Assembly (NCBI GenBank): GCA_030694975.1
Contig: JAUYTU010000017.1
Span: 62,001-126,000, forward strand
DNA from: Erysipelotrichaceae bacterium
GTDB lineage: Bacteria > Bacillota_I > Bacilli_A > Erysipelotrichales > Erysipelotrichaceae
Length of the DNA stretch: 64,000 nt
Reading direction: 5' to 3'
A program made the position numbers and the translations under genes. The notes beneath the pieces were generated by a model, which saw only the letters and a program-made list of their open reading frames with translations, did not search any database and was not told the DNA's origin. This document shows positions 42,839-51,982 of the stretch, in pieces (position 1 is the first letter of the stretch; the number at the start of each line of letters is the position of its first letter).

Positions 42839-42864
42839 GAATGAGCATCTTTCGATGCTCATTC
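42839..42864 (-). terminator. Strong hairpin between malE and malL
   Basis: 11-bp perfect stem GAATGAGCATC / GATGCTCATTC with a GAAA loop on the minus strand, followed only by TTAT. A weak terminator or an mRNA-stabilising element that would raise malE over the enzymes downstream. Confidence 0.65.
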
Positions 42865-42892
42865 GCAAATCCATTAAATTGTTTTACTTAAA

Positions 42893-44293
42893 TTATTTGT
42901 TGTCTGCTTCAATAGCTGCGTTGGACAATTCAATCAATTCAGCAACTGCTTCAGCGATTGTCTTTGTGCCATCCCAGATAGCTCTTTCCGTATTGGAAAT
43001 AAACGGATAGTAAGCGGAATCCATCGATTTACGAGCTTTATTATTCGGTAACAACAATGCCGGTTCCGGATAGTTGTAAACGAATGCACTCATCATTTGT
43101 TCTTGGATACCACCAGCCGTCAATGTCGGAACCAATGTGGAACCATCAACCAAGGACGGAGCGTACGAAGTGCCAGTAACCATCGCTTGGAAACCGTCTT
43201 TCGAATAAACAAGTCTCATTAATTCGGTTGAAGCCGAACGCCATTTTGTATATGCATTGATTACGAAGCCTTTTGTCTTAACAAACGGGCTTTGATTAAT
43301 ATCATTGTACGTCGGAACTGGTGAAATCATAAATGTTGAACCTGTCGTTGTTTGAGCAGCAGCAACATCCATCCAAGTACCAACTAAACCAAACGGAGCA
43401 ATCTCTTCGTTGATAACATTATCCCAACGCCAACCCATGGAATCAGCCGGAGAAATTTCACCGGATTCTTCAACGGAAATTTTAGCTGCTTTTGCGTCAA
43501 GAATGAATTGTAAACCAGCTGCGAATTTCGGATCATCATAACCCGGTTTTGTCGGATCGCCTGAACCGAACAATTGCCAACCGGCGGATGTTAAATGATG
43601 ATAATCAGACCATTGGTTTGTCAATGACATCGGGAATACAACATTAACTTTTTTGCCTTTGTATTCTGGACGTGTAGTAGCCCAAGCGGTTGACAATGCG
43701 AAGATTTCTTCCCATGTGTCAAATGCATCCGGCAAGTTATCGCCATCAGCATCGGCAGTATTTAAACCTAAAGCTTCTAACATCGTCTTATTCCAGATAA
43801 ATGCCATACCATCATAAGTCATCGGTGCATAATGAACGACGCCATCGGTAGCATTACCTGCCATAAAGAAGGATTCAACCGAGTTTGCTTTAACGATTTT
43901 CGCTAATTCAGCATGCATCGGCAGTAAGTGAGAAGAGTTACGCGGAGTTTCACCGTCAATAGCCATAAATACATCCGGCCATTCGCCTTGTTGAACAGCG
44001 ACGCTGTCCGTTGATCCTTGTGAACCGGAGTTGACATATTCAACTGTACCAGCTAATTCAGGATAAGTCTTGTCCCACAAAGCAACAATTGCCTTGCCCC
44101 AAGTTTCATTATCAACACCAAAACGAATCGTAGCACCTTTTTCAACAGCGAAGGTACCCGTAGCGGAATCGTAACAGACCGATGTTCCATCCATGGTTTC
44201 CGGATCGCAATCAGGTTCAGTTACTCTTGGAGTACATGCTGCAACAGAGAATGTCATTGCAATTATAGCCAAGAGAGTTAAAAATTTTCTCAT
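42893..44293 (-). CDS. malE: Maltodextrin ABC transporter binding lipoprotein
   Basis: Binds maltodextrin outside the cell and delivers it to MalFG. 466 residues with a lipoprotein signal, MRKFLTLLAIIAMTFSVAAC (Cys20). The binding-protein fold is indicated by the sugar-binding blocks WNKTMLEALG, GWRWDNVINEEIAPFGLVGTW and PVPTYND. A calcium-like loop DADGDNLPD occurs at about residue 163. A short N-terminal segment before it (CDPETMDGTSVCYDS) is shared with its paralogue at 29749-31101. Start: ATG at 44293. The nearest Shine-Dalgarno, GGAGGG, is about 11 bases away, a little far. Confidence 0.93.
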   Translation of the reverse strand: MRKFLTLLAIIAMTFSVAACTPRVTEPDCDPETMDGTSVCYDSATGTFAVEKGATIRFGVDNETWGKAIVALWDKTYPELAGTVEYVNSGSQGSTDSVAVQQGEWPDVFMAIDGETPRNSSHLLPMHAELAKIVKANSVESFFMAGNATDGVVHYAPMTYDGMAFIWNKTMLEALGLNTADADGDNLPDAFDTWEEIFALSTAWATTRPEYKGKKVNVVFPMSLTNQWSDYHHLTSAGWQLFGSGDPTKPGYDDPKFAAGLQFILDAKAAKISVEESGEISPADSMGWRWDNVINEEIAPFGLVGTWMDVAAAQTTTGSTFMISPVPTYNDINQSPFVKTKGFVINAYTKWRSASTELMRLVYSKDGFQAMVTGTSYAPSLVDGSTLVPTLTAGGIQEQMMSAFVYNYPEPALLLPNNKARKSMDSAYYPFISNTERAIWDGTKTIAEAVAELIELSNAAIEADNK

Positions 44294-44340
44294 TTTTAAA
44301 ATTTCCCTCCGAAATTTCTGCTTCTAGTGAAGCTAAGTAG

Positions 44341-44377
44341 ATTATACCATTAAGATTTTGTGATGTAAACGGTTACA
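44341..44377 (-). promoter_or_regulatory. malE promoter overlapped by a cre box
   Basis: TTTACA (44364-44369), 17-bp spacer, TATAAT (44341-44346) on the minus strand. The -35 box is contained in TGTAAACGGTTACA (44364-44377), which matches TGWAANCGNTNWCA at all 14 positions. Binding of CcpA or another LacI-family repressor here would block RNA polymerase. Confidence 0.82.
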
Positions 44378-44414
44378 CCTAGTGGCAACGTTGACCATCC
44401 GCTGTACATCGGAT

Positions 44415-44482
44415 GCCAAAATCCCTTAATTTTGGCCAAAAAATCAGCTAAAAACCAATATTATCGCACAAAAAAACGTTTT
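44415..44482. promoter_or_regulatory. Palindromes in the malE upstream region
   Basis: Two further symmetrical sites: GCCAAAAT / ATTTTGGC (44415-44422 with 44429-44436) and AAAACGTTTT (44473-44482) with a central CG as in LacI-family operators. No gene lies in 44294-44583 besides these. A role is inference. Confidence 0.35.
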
Positions 44483-44583
44483 CGTTACTCATAAATACGA
44501 TAAAAACCCTATCAATTGACTGAGGATCAAAGATAATCCCGAAACGACCAAATTCTATGTAATCGTTTTCATGGAGTCTTACC

Positions 44584-45390
44584 TTACCCTAAAGACTCGA
44601 TTGGAGTCCTCATCATCGTTCCATATAAAAACACAATTCGCACCACGAAGATAATCGGGAACATGATTGAAGCAGGTCCCGCCATAAAGAGCGATAGAAA
44701 AGCCATTAGCAGCGCAGGAGTAAACATGGCTAGTACAAGCATATTCAACACTTCACTATACTTCCAACGTTGTCCGGATTGCTTGGTATTGATGAACATC
44801 ATAAACATCGAAACAACCAAAATATATATTACATATTGGATCATCAATCCTAAATAGATGATGATCATTTCAAAACTAAGATTACTCAAAGCCATATTTC
44901 TCAAATACAAGCCCGACCATTCCTTGGGATCAACTTGATACGTTGTAAAGTTTTTCCTTAACTCTTCAAATGAAATATTCCCAAAAGTGTAGAGGCCATA
45001 TTGGTAATTTGTGCTGGACTTTGATACTAAAAAGGAATCATCATAAAAAATGATAACATTCTCCGATTCTTTGATCTCAGAATCAGGAAGTAAATATATT
45101 TTGTACGTTTTTCCTTCTACGATCAAACCATCTTGAACACAATCAAAGGTTCCTTGTTTGAATTCACATTCTTGTGATTGAATCAAATCATAAAAATCCT
45201 CATGAAAACCCTCGTAATTTGTCAATAGTTCTTGCCCCGTCGTACTGAATTTTCCGACAAAGAACGGTACAGACACAATAAAAGCTGAGAACAGAAACAA
45301 AATCACAGTTTTATACCAACGGATTTTTCGATGTTTGATAATCGCCTTATTGCTAATCAGAACATCCGTAAACTCCTTTAAGAACCCCAT
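44584..45390 (-). CDS. DUF1189 membrane protein, YvdJ-like
   Basis: Membrane protein of 268 residues with helices near 27-45, 165-195, 212-232 and 236-262. It carries the DUF1189 start (FLKEFTDVLISNKAIIKHRK). In Bacillus a homologue is encoded in the maltodextrin operon (YvdJ) and is called a maltodextrin utilisation protein; its biochemical role is unknown. Here it lies just downstream of malG after a terminator and upstream of the malE promoter region, matching that context. Confidence 0.85.
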   Translation of the reverse strand: MGFLKEFTDVLISNKAIIKHRKIRWYKTVILFLFSAFIVSVPFFVGKFSTTGQELLTNYEGFHEDFYDLIQSQECEFKQGTFDCVQDGLIVEGKTYKIYLLPDSEIKESENVIIFYDDSFLVSKSSTNYQYGLYTFGNISFEELRKNFTTYQVDPKEWSGLYLRNMALSNLSFEMIIIYLGLMIQYVIYILVVSMFMMFINTKQSGQRWKYSEVLNMLVLAMFTPALLMAFLSLFMAGPASIMFPIIFVVRIVFLYGTMMRTPIESLG

Positions 45391-45400
45391 GTTGCCTCCT

Positions 45401-45427
45401 TAAAAAGGTGCAATTCTCATTGCACCT
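45401..45427 (-). terminator. Terminator after malG
   Basis: 9-bp stem AGGTGCAAT / ATTGCACCT with a 4-base loop, then TTTTTAA on the minus strand; precedes the ribosome-binding site of the DUF1189 gene. Confidence 0.85.
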
Positions 45428-45432
45428 AAACA

Positions 45433-46302
45433 TTAACCCTTCTCGGCTCCGGCTGTCAATCCGTAGACCATATACTTTTGCATAAAGAACTGAATAATCA
45501 TGATTGGAATTGCAATCAGTAAGGCACCGGCCATAAACCTCAATGGATTATAGAACAACGTATTGAATGGGTCCGTTGTTCTAAACAACCACACCGCAAC
45601 GGTCATATTTTCCGGCTGTAAGAATCTGAACTGAAGAATGAAGTCCAACCATGGAGCCATAAAAGCGCTGATGGAAATAAATCCAATAATCGGAACAATC
45701 AATGGCAATAAGATCACCCGTAATATCTGAAGCGGTGTTGCACCATCAATCGAAGCTGCCTCATCCAAAGACTTCGGAATATTTCTCATAAAACCTCGAA
45801 CCAAGAATGTGTTATACGGAATCGCACCGGTCATATAAATCAAAGCAAGGTAATTTGGCTTATTCAAGAATCCAAAGGTTCTGAATAACAGGAATAAAGC
45901 GACCATTCCCATAAACGATGGAAACATTTGTAAGACCATCATTGTTAGCAACATTTGCTTTTTGCCTTTAAAACGCAAGCGAGCAAACGCATATCCGGTA
46001 AGTGTAGAAAGCAATGCGACCCCGATGGTATTTATAATAGCAATTTGAGCGGTACGAAGGAATGCACCCGGGAAATCCGCAAGGACTTGAGCCGCATTCG
46101 ATTTATACTCAAATATGAAATTATAATGCTCCATCGTAAATTTGGTCGGATCAGGAATCAAGGGTACGGAAGTTAACAGACGACCCGAGGTAAAGGCGGC
46201 GGAAACCATCCAAAGGATAGGGACCAATACGACAACACAAGCAATCAACAGCCAAGCATAAGCCAAAAAGGCCAGAATGTAATCCGTAAATTTGCCTTTC
46301 AT
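45433..46302 (-). CDS. malG: Maltodextrin ABC permease MalG
   Basis: Inner-membrane permease subunit, 289 residues and six predicted helices. The EAA loop that docks the ATPase is SLDEAASIDGATPLQILRVILLPLIVP at about residues 178-204. AGGAGG precedes the ATG, which is one base beyond the malF stop codon. Partner of MalF, MalE and the MsmK ATPase. Confidence 0.95.
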   Translation of the reverse strand: MKGKFTDYILAFLAYAWLLIACVVVLVPILWMVSAAFTSGRLLTSVPLIPDPTKFTMEHYNFIFEYKSNAAQVLADFPGAFLRTAQIAIINTIGVALLSTLTGYAFARLRFKGKKQMLLTMMVLQMFPSFMGMVALFLLFRTFGFLNKPNYLALIYMTGAIPYNTFLVRGFMRNIPKSLDEAASIDGATPLQILRVILLPLIVPIIGFISISAFMAPWLDFILQFRFLQPENMTVAVWLFRTTDPFNTLFYNPLRFMAGALLIAIPIMIIQFFMQKYMVYGLTAGAEKG

Positions 46303-46303
46303 G

Positions 46304-47869
46304 TTAATCCTCCTCCCATAAGCCTTTCGAGCGTGATAGATTATATACCGAAATGAAACCTACGAAAGCAAAAATCAGTATGGAGTACACAGCCGCAACG
46401 TTGTACAGCTGTGCGTTATTAGCAAATGACAAATTATAAATCCACGAAATCAAGATATCTGTCTGACCGGGTATACCTCCCGACAGTTTCATCGACATTG
46501 GAATCAAAGCATCATCCCAACGCGGACCGCCTCCGGTCAAGAAGAAAATGGCACCGAAGTTATTGAAATTAAAGGTAAAGGTCATAACGATTGCAGGAAC
46601 TGTAGCTTTCAAAATTAGAGGTAACGTAATGTTTTGGAAACTCTGCCACTTGGTAGCTCCATCAATCGAAGCAGCCTCATACAAGTCTTTGGGCAAGGTC
46701 GTTAAAACACCTGTGATCAACATCATAAAGTATGGAGCGCCCAACCACAGGTTAACCAATATAACGACGACCTTGGCCAGATTGCCATTGTATACAGCGG
46801 AGAACCAGAAAATCGGATTGTCCAATGCTCCTTGCAAGCCAATACCATACAAGAAACGTGACACACTGGTCATCGTTCCAGTCATGTAGAGTAATTGATT
46901 GGCCAAACCTTGAGTCTCAAAAACGTTTCTGAATACCATTAATGAAATCATGGCCGGTACTGCCCAAGGAATGATCAGAATCGTACGCCAAAGTTTTTTC
47001 ACTTTGACATAACGTGATTCAATAATGATCGCTTGAATCATTCCCAAGATATAACAGGATGCGGATGCCATGATGGCATAAACAAATGTCCATCCCAGAA
47101 CTTGCGAGAATATCTTAAACCATCCCGCATCCGCAACAATTAGTTTAAATGTGTCAAAGCCTACCCATTTAATCAATTGATTGGGAATCGGGATTCTATA
47201 GGTATAGTTTGTAAAAGCCAATAAGAATGAAAATAAAAACGGAATCAATGTGAAGAATAAAATCATGATCAACGCCGGTATAAGTACGATGTATGGAAAC
47301 ATATCACTCCACAAGCGACGGACATACACCAATCCGGTTTCAATTTTATCACCACGCAAATGCGCTTTACGGCTGATATAAGCGTCACGGATGTTCATGA
47401 GCCAGAAAGATATGAATATACCCGATAATATCAGCGCAATCAACCCAGTACCTAATAAAGTAACAGAGTTATCAGCGGTCAACCAAGGGATGATCTTGTT
47501 AAATGTTTCAACAAACTGCCCTCGATACATTACTTGACCCGGGACTTTCCCTAAGGTAACCAATCCCCATAAACCTTTGGATATCATGCCACCATAATCA
47601 CGAAAGAAATACAACGGCGTTCCAGCGTCCGCCGGAAAACGAGAAAGCTCATCCATTGCAAACTGATAATTTCCTGTTAATAATTCAGCCAAAAGAAAAA
47701 TCAAGAGCACACTAAAGAAAACAGCCGCTTTAGACTTTTGTTTATTACGGAGTTGACCCAATCCCATAATAAAAAAAGACATGATAGCTGACTTTAATGG
47801 ATCTGGATTTTGCTTTGCGTCAGAGAAAACATTCTTTATTCTTTCGAACAATGATTTTTTCTTCTTCAT
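46304..47869 (-). CDS. malF: Maltodextrin ABC permease MalF
   Basis: Inner-membrane permease subunit of 521 residues. An N-terminal cytoplasmic stretch and a hydrophobic segment with GLGQLRNKQKSKAA come first, then an inserted extracytoplasmic part and the permease core, with the EAA loop DLYEAASIDGATKWQSFQNITLPL near residue 415. The start at 47869 (MKKKKSLFERI) follows GGGAGGATTTGAT; the frame is open further to 47917. First gene of malF-malG. Confidence 0.94.
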   Translation of the reverse strand: MKKKKSLFERIKNVFSDAKQNPDPLKSAIMSFFIMGLGQLRNKQKSKAAVFFSVLLIFLLAELLTGNYQFAMDELSRFPADAGTPLYFFRDYGGMISKGLWGLVTLGKVPGQVMYRGQFVETFNKIIPWLTADNSVTLLGTGLIALILSGIFISFWLMNIRDAYISRKAHLRGDKIETGLVYVRRLWSDMFPYIVLIPALIMILFFTLIPFLFSFLLAFTNYTYRIPIPNQLIKWVGFDTFKLIVADAGWFKIFSQVLGWTFVYAIMASASCYILGMIQAIIIESRYVKVKKLWRTILIIPWAVPAMISLMVFRNVFETQGLANQLLYMTGTMTSVSRFLYGIGLQGALDNPIFWFSAVYNGNLAKVVVILVNLWLGAPYFMMLITGVLTTLPKDLYEAASIDGATKWQSFQNITLPLILKATVPAIVMTFTFNFNNFGAIFFLTGGGPRWDDALIPMSMKLSGGIPGQTDILISWIYNLSFANNAQLYNVAAVYSILIFAFVGFISVYNLSRSKGLWEED

Positions 47870-47888
47870 ATCAAATCCTCCCATCCTT

Positions 47889-47937
47889 ATTATGCACGTA
47901 ACAATAATAAATTTCAACTATATTGAGAGCGTTTACA
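47889..47937 (-). promoter_or_regulatory. malF promoter with upstream cre box
   Basis: TTGAAA (47912-47917), 17-bp spacer, CATAAT (47889-47894) on the minus strand. A cre-like TGAGAGCGTTTACA at 47924-47937 (plus strand; 13 of 14 to the consensus) lies just beyond the -35 box and is shared with the divergent GH13 gene. Confidence 0.7.
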
Positions 47938-48005
47938 TCTTCGCAAAACAGAGAACCATTTGACAAAGTCAGGCTTATAATTCAAAATGTGAACAGGTGA
48001 TAAAA

Positions 48006-49727
48006 ATGAACAAATCCGCAATTTTCCATCAAAGCCACGATCAATGGCAGGCCATCATCAGCGATACGGAAGTTGAAATCCGAATAAATACCGGAAAAGA
48101 TATTCTAAGTGTCAATATTGTTTTTGGTGACCCTCACTTAGGCGAAAAGACACCGCTTGGTTGGCAATGGAAAAACTATACTCAATCGATGGAATTAGCC
48201 TATGAAACCGAATTTTCAACCATTTGGAAAACTGTTGTTATGCCTGAAAATAAGCGTTTAAAATATCATTTTATCTTACAAGACGAAGATGAGTTCCTTC
48301 AGTTTGGCGAGGACGGATTTACGCCTATCAACGAAGAAGTCGGACTGTGGAACAACTTCTTCCTGCCTTATCTTCACCACCATCAGCAGTTCATGGCTCC
48401 TGCCTGGGTAAAAGATACGATTTGGTACCAGATTTTTCCTGAACGCTTCTATAATGGCGATAAAACCAATGATCCCCAGGGGACTCTTGCATGGCACAGT
48501 GGCCCTGTAACCAACAAAGAGTTCTATGGCGGTGATATTGCCGGCATCATTGAGAAACTCCCCTACCTGGCGGATTTAGGTATCAGCGGCATTTATATGA
48601 CTCCCGTCTTTGAAGCAGTAACCACTCATAAGTATGATACCCGAAACTATTTCGCAATTGACCCAGCATTTGGAACTGAGAATGATTTGATTGAATTGGT
48701 CAAAAAAGCTCATCATCTTAACATAAAAGTCATGTTAGATGCGGTATTTAATCACAGTGGATCCGACTTCCCTCAGTGGGAAGATGTTAAGAGAAATAAA
48801 GAGTTATCCGATTATAAGGGTTGGTTCTATATTAACAGTTTTGAACCGTTTTCATACCAGACATTTTCATTTGATAAAAACATGCCTAAACTGAATCTTA
48901 ATAATCCTCAAGCCAAGCAATACTTCATTGAGGTCGGTAAGTACTGGATTGAAAAAACAGACATCGATGGTTGGCGATTGGATGTGGCCAATGAAATCGA
49001 TCCCTCTTTTTGGAATGATTTCCGAAAAGAAATCAAATCACTCAAAGAAGACTGCTATATCTTAGGTGAAGTATGGCATGACTCTATGCAATGGCTTCGC
49101 GGTGATAAGTTCGATGCGGTAATGAATTACCCCTTAGGAAGATCGATCATTGACTTCGCTTCAGATAAAATTAATACAACTCAATTTCGTTATCGCATGG
49201 ACAAAGCTTTCGCTCACTACCCCTCAAAGGTAAGTGAGGTGCAGTTCAACCTGCTTGACAGTCACGATACCGCTAGATTAAGAAATATACTGAACCATGA
49301 TATTCGAAGTGTAGAACTTGCTTTTGCCTTGCTTTTTATCAGTTTTGGTTCGATTTGTGTTTACTACGGCAGTGAGGTTGCCATGGAAGGCAAATACGAT
49401 CCCGACAGTCGCCGCTGTATGATTTGGCAACCCAATAATGAAGAACTCGCTTTTCTGAAGAGATTCAAGCGTTTGATTGCCTTGCGAAATCAATATCCGT
49501 GCTTACGCAATGATTCAACATGGTCGTGGATTGAAACCGGTGATTTACTCGTCGTTGAACGAAGCAAGAATGATCAGTCCGTATGGATGTTTGTCAACAC
49601 CGCCAATTATCCGTTGCCGATCAATATCGAAAAGTATGTGAACGATCCTTTGGATGCCTTTAGCGGACGCCCCCATGCGACCGTGGTCAATATCTTGCCT
49701 AAACAGTATATCTTTATCACAAAATAA
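48006..49727 (+). CDS. Neopullulanase/cyclomaltodextrinase-type GH13
   Basis: Cytoplasmic 573-residue enzyme with an N-terminal CBM34-like beta-domain (about 1-130) followed by the GH13_20-type catalytic domain (WVKDTIWYQIFPERFYNGD...). Catalytic residues: Asp326 (DGWRLDVANE), Glu355 (YILGEVWHD), Asp421 (LLDSHDTAR); region I MLDAVFNHSG. No signal peptide, so it acts on imported maltodextrin or cyclodextrin, cutting alpha-1,4 and possibly alpha-1,6 bonds. The ATG at 48006 follows AGGTGA. Divergent from malF and sharing its upstream cre box. Confidence 0.9.
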   Translation: MNKSAIFHQSHDQWQAIISDTEVEIRINTGKDILSVNIVFGDPHLGEKTPLGWQWKNYTQSMELAYETEFSTIWKTVVMPENKRLKYHFILQDEDEFLQFGEDGFTPINEEVGLWNNFFLPYLHHHQQFMAPAWVKDTIWYQIFPERFYNGDKTNDPQGTLAWHSGPVTNKEFYGGDIAGIIEKLPYLADLGISGIYMTPVFEAVTTHKYDTRNYFAIDPAFGTENDLIELVKKAHHLNIKVMLDAVFNHSGSDFPQWEDVKRNKELSDYKGWFYINSFEPFSYQTFSFDKNMPKLNLNNPQAKQYFIEVGKYWIEKTDIDGWRLDVANEIDPSFWNDFRKEIKSLKEDCYILGEVWHDSMQWLRGDKFDAVMNYPLGRSIIDFASDKINTTQFRYRMDKAFAHYPSKVSEVQFNLLDSHDTARLRNILNHDIRSVELAFALLFISFGSICVYYGSEVAMEGKYDPDSRRCMIWQPNNEELAFLKRFKRLIALRNQYPCLRNDSTWSWIETGDLLVVERSKNDQSVWMFVNTANYPLPINIEKYVNDPLDAFSGRPHATVVNILPKQYIFITK

Positions 49728-49750
49728 AGGAGAGAACATTTCTCTCCTTT
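49726..49750. terminator. Bidirectional terminator
   Basis: 11-bp stem AAAGGAGAGAA / TTCTCTCCTTT with a 3-base loop, between convergent GH13 genes; A-rich on the left and T-rich on the right. Confidence 0.85.
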
Positions 49751-49756
49751 TACAAT

Positions 49757-51892
49757 CTATTTACCGACAACGACCATGGTATTTGGGTTTATTGTTAAAC
49801 TTTGAACCTTCAAACCACCAATGAATCCCGCCTCATTGGCAATCAGATCAGCATAATCTTCCAAACGATGATAGACGACTTGGTTGGTCGGATTAAAGAA
49901 TACCCGAATATGATCATAACTGCCATAAGCTCTTACATTTTTCAATCCATACACCAAAATCTGATTATTTAAATCCTCAAAGTAAACATGTCGACGGATT
50001 TCTGCGGTTGTTTTCAATCTGAAAGCACCTATTTGCTTACGAAGTTTGATCATGTCTTTGGTATACTGAACAACTTCATGATAACGGTCTTTTCTCAGCC
50101 AATCCAACTGATTGATATAGTCACTGCTGCGATAACTGTTGTGAACACCGTTTTTCGTCCGACAGAACTCTTGTCCAATTTGAAAGAATGGAGTGCCTTG
50201 CGAAACCATCAATGCACCAATCATCAGTTTGTGCTTTCGAATACGAACTTCCCGCGTATCTTCTTTACAGCACTCCTTGATTTTATCCCAAGCCGTCCGA
50301 TTATCATGACATTCCACGTAATTAATACTCTTTTGTGGACTATCGAATAAGTAAATAAACTCATCATTCAGTGTATTACCGATCAATGCCATTTTCATAG
50401 CATCAGAATAATTGACATCACCGGTACAATATCCTTTGACCGAAACTTCATTCTCACTGGTCTTTCCTTTGACATGATCTCTATAGAAATCGTTGAAATG
50501 TCCGATATTCGGCATTTGGTGTTGATTAAACATCATCGCCTTCAATGAATCATCTAAAATGGTCGGCATATTCCATCCCTCGCCATAAACCATGATATCC
50601 GGTTTAAGTTTCTGACATTCCTCTTCAACCAGATTCATTGTGTCGACATCAATGATTCCCATCAAGTCAAAACGGAAACCATCAACACCATAACTGTTAA
50701 CCCACATTTTGCATGAGTCCACAATGTATTTCCTAGCCATTAAACGGTTAGAATCGAAATCATTATCACAGAAGGAACCATTTGAAACAGCTCCGGTAGC
50801 ACTTCTGCGGAAAAAGTAGTATGGAACAATCTTCTCAAAACTGGAAGCGTCCATGTCATAAACATGGTTATATACGACATCCATAATAACGCGCATGCCT
50901 TCTTTATGACATTGTGCAATCAATTCTTTCAATTCTACAACTCTTGAAAGAGGATCATGTGGGTCACTGGAAAAGCTACCTTCTGGAACATTGTATTGAG
51001 TCGGGTCATAACCCCAGTTGTAAAACATTGAAACATTCTCTTCATCGACCGTAGCAAAATCAAAGACGGGCATCAACTGAATATGGCTGACGTTCAATGA
51101 ACACAAATAATCAAAACCAGTCTTCGTATTATTGGCACTCATCGTACCCCGGGTTATAAATCCTTTAAAAGTACCAGGATACGGATTGTTCGCTTCTTTG
51201 TCCATCGTGAAATCTCGAACTGAACATTCGACGATAATTGCATCTGTTTTGCTCTTTAGTAACGGCAGACGATCGTTTTGCTGATCAACGATACACTGAT
51301 CGTCGTCAATTACGACACTAAGACTGGCATTGCTTGTTGACGAACGACCGTAAGGGTCAATACTTTCAATCCACTTACCGTTAACAAAGATGAGATATTT
51401 ATATTTCGCAAGGTGAAGGTTCTGAGGGATAGAAATCCGGTAAATTCCTTTATCTTCGCGTTTTAAATCGAGTGTGATCCGAATCTCTGTATCAATCTGC
51501 ACTTTGACAGCGACAGCTGTGGGTGCCCATAACACAAACTCAGTATCTTCCCCATTTACATGAGCACCTAAGTCATTTCCCGGGTAATAAAATTCCTGGT
51601 CGAAGCGTGGTGATTTGACAATCAATCCGATTTGTAACGGTGTAGACAGACTGTGTTCTTCGACGATTTCATATGGAATGCCAAACATTAGGCTATCGCA
51701 TCCTGCCAGCATGTACTTACTGTATTCATTGGATGTATTCTCAAAACTCTTGATTACTAACTTCGACAGCTTACCCGACGGCTCGCGTAAAAAGAAAGAT
51801 TCGCTCTTCCCTTGATAGAAACGTTTGGTTAAATAAACGGTGATGCTGTTGTAGTCGTCTAGGTGCGCTTCAAACCGCTCGACTTTTCTCAT
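49757..51892 (-). CDS. pulA: Type I pullulanase
   Basis: GH13_14 debranching enzyme cutting alpha-1,6 links in pullulan, glycogen or limit dextrins. 711 residues. An N-terminal carbohydrate-binding-like domain (about 1-190) ends in YKYLIFVNGKWIESIDPYGRS; the catalytic domain has the pullulanase signature FYNWGYDPTQYNVPEGSF, DVVYNHVYD, GVDGFRFDLMGIID (nucleophile Asp), IMVYGEGW (acid Glu) and YVECHDNRTAWD. No signal peptide is present, so it is intracellular and probably serves glycogen and maltodextrin breakdown together with GlgP. Confidence 0.95.
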   Translation of the reverse strand: MRKVERFEAHLDDYNSITVYLTKRFYQGKSESFFLREPSGKLSKLVIKSFENTSNEYSKYMLAGCDSLMFGIPYEIVEEHSLSTPLQIGLIVKSPRFDQEFYYPGNDLGAHVNGEDTEFVLWAPTAVAVKVQIDTEIRITLDLKREDKGIYRISIPQNLHLAKYKYLIFVNGKWIESIDPYGRSSTSNASLSVVIDDDQCIVDQQNDRLPLLKSKTDAIIVECSVRDFTMDKEANNPYPGTFKGFITRGTMSANNTKTGFDYLCSLNVSHIQLMPVFDFATVDEENVSMFYNWGYDPTQYNVPEGSFSSDPHDPLSRVVELKELIAQCHKEGMRVIMDVVYNHVYDMDASSFEKIVPYYFFRRSATGAVSNGSFCDNDFDSNRLMARKYIVDSCKMWVNSYGVDGFRFDLMGIIDVDTMNLVEEECQKLKPDIMVYGEGWNMPTILDDSLKAMMFNQHQMPNIGHFNDFYRDHVKGKTSENEVSVKGYCTGDVNYSDAMKMALIGNTLNDEFIYLFDSPQKSINYVECHDNRTAWDKIKECCKEDTREVRIRKHKLMIGALMVSQGTPFFQIGQEFCRTKNGVHNSYRSSDYINQLDWLRKDRYHEVVQYTKDMIKLRKQIGAFRLKTTAEIRRHVYFEDLNNQILVYGLKNVRAYGSYDHIRVFFNPTNQVVYHRLEDYADLIANEAGFIGGLKVQSLTINPNTMVVVGK

Positions 51893-51957
51893 ATGAATCC
51901 CTCTTCAATAACGGTTATATCATAACACAAAATCACGATTTTTCACGAGTTCAATTA

Positions 51958-51982
51958 TGAAAAAAGCGGAGATTGCTCCGCT
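51958..51982 (-). terminator. Terminator of glgB-glgP
   Basis: 7-bp stem AGCGGAG / CTCCGCT with a 4-base loop, followed by six U on the minus strand; touches the glgP stop codon. Confidence 0.85.

Noticed and set aside
44415-44436. Terminator in the malE upstream region
   Set aside because: The 8-bp stem has no U tract on either strand, so it is kept only as a possible regulatory palindrome.
47960-47981. TTGACA ... TATAAT as promoter of the GH13_20 gene
   Set aside because: The spacer is only 10 bases, far from the 16-18 needed; the true promoter of this gene is not clear.
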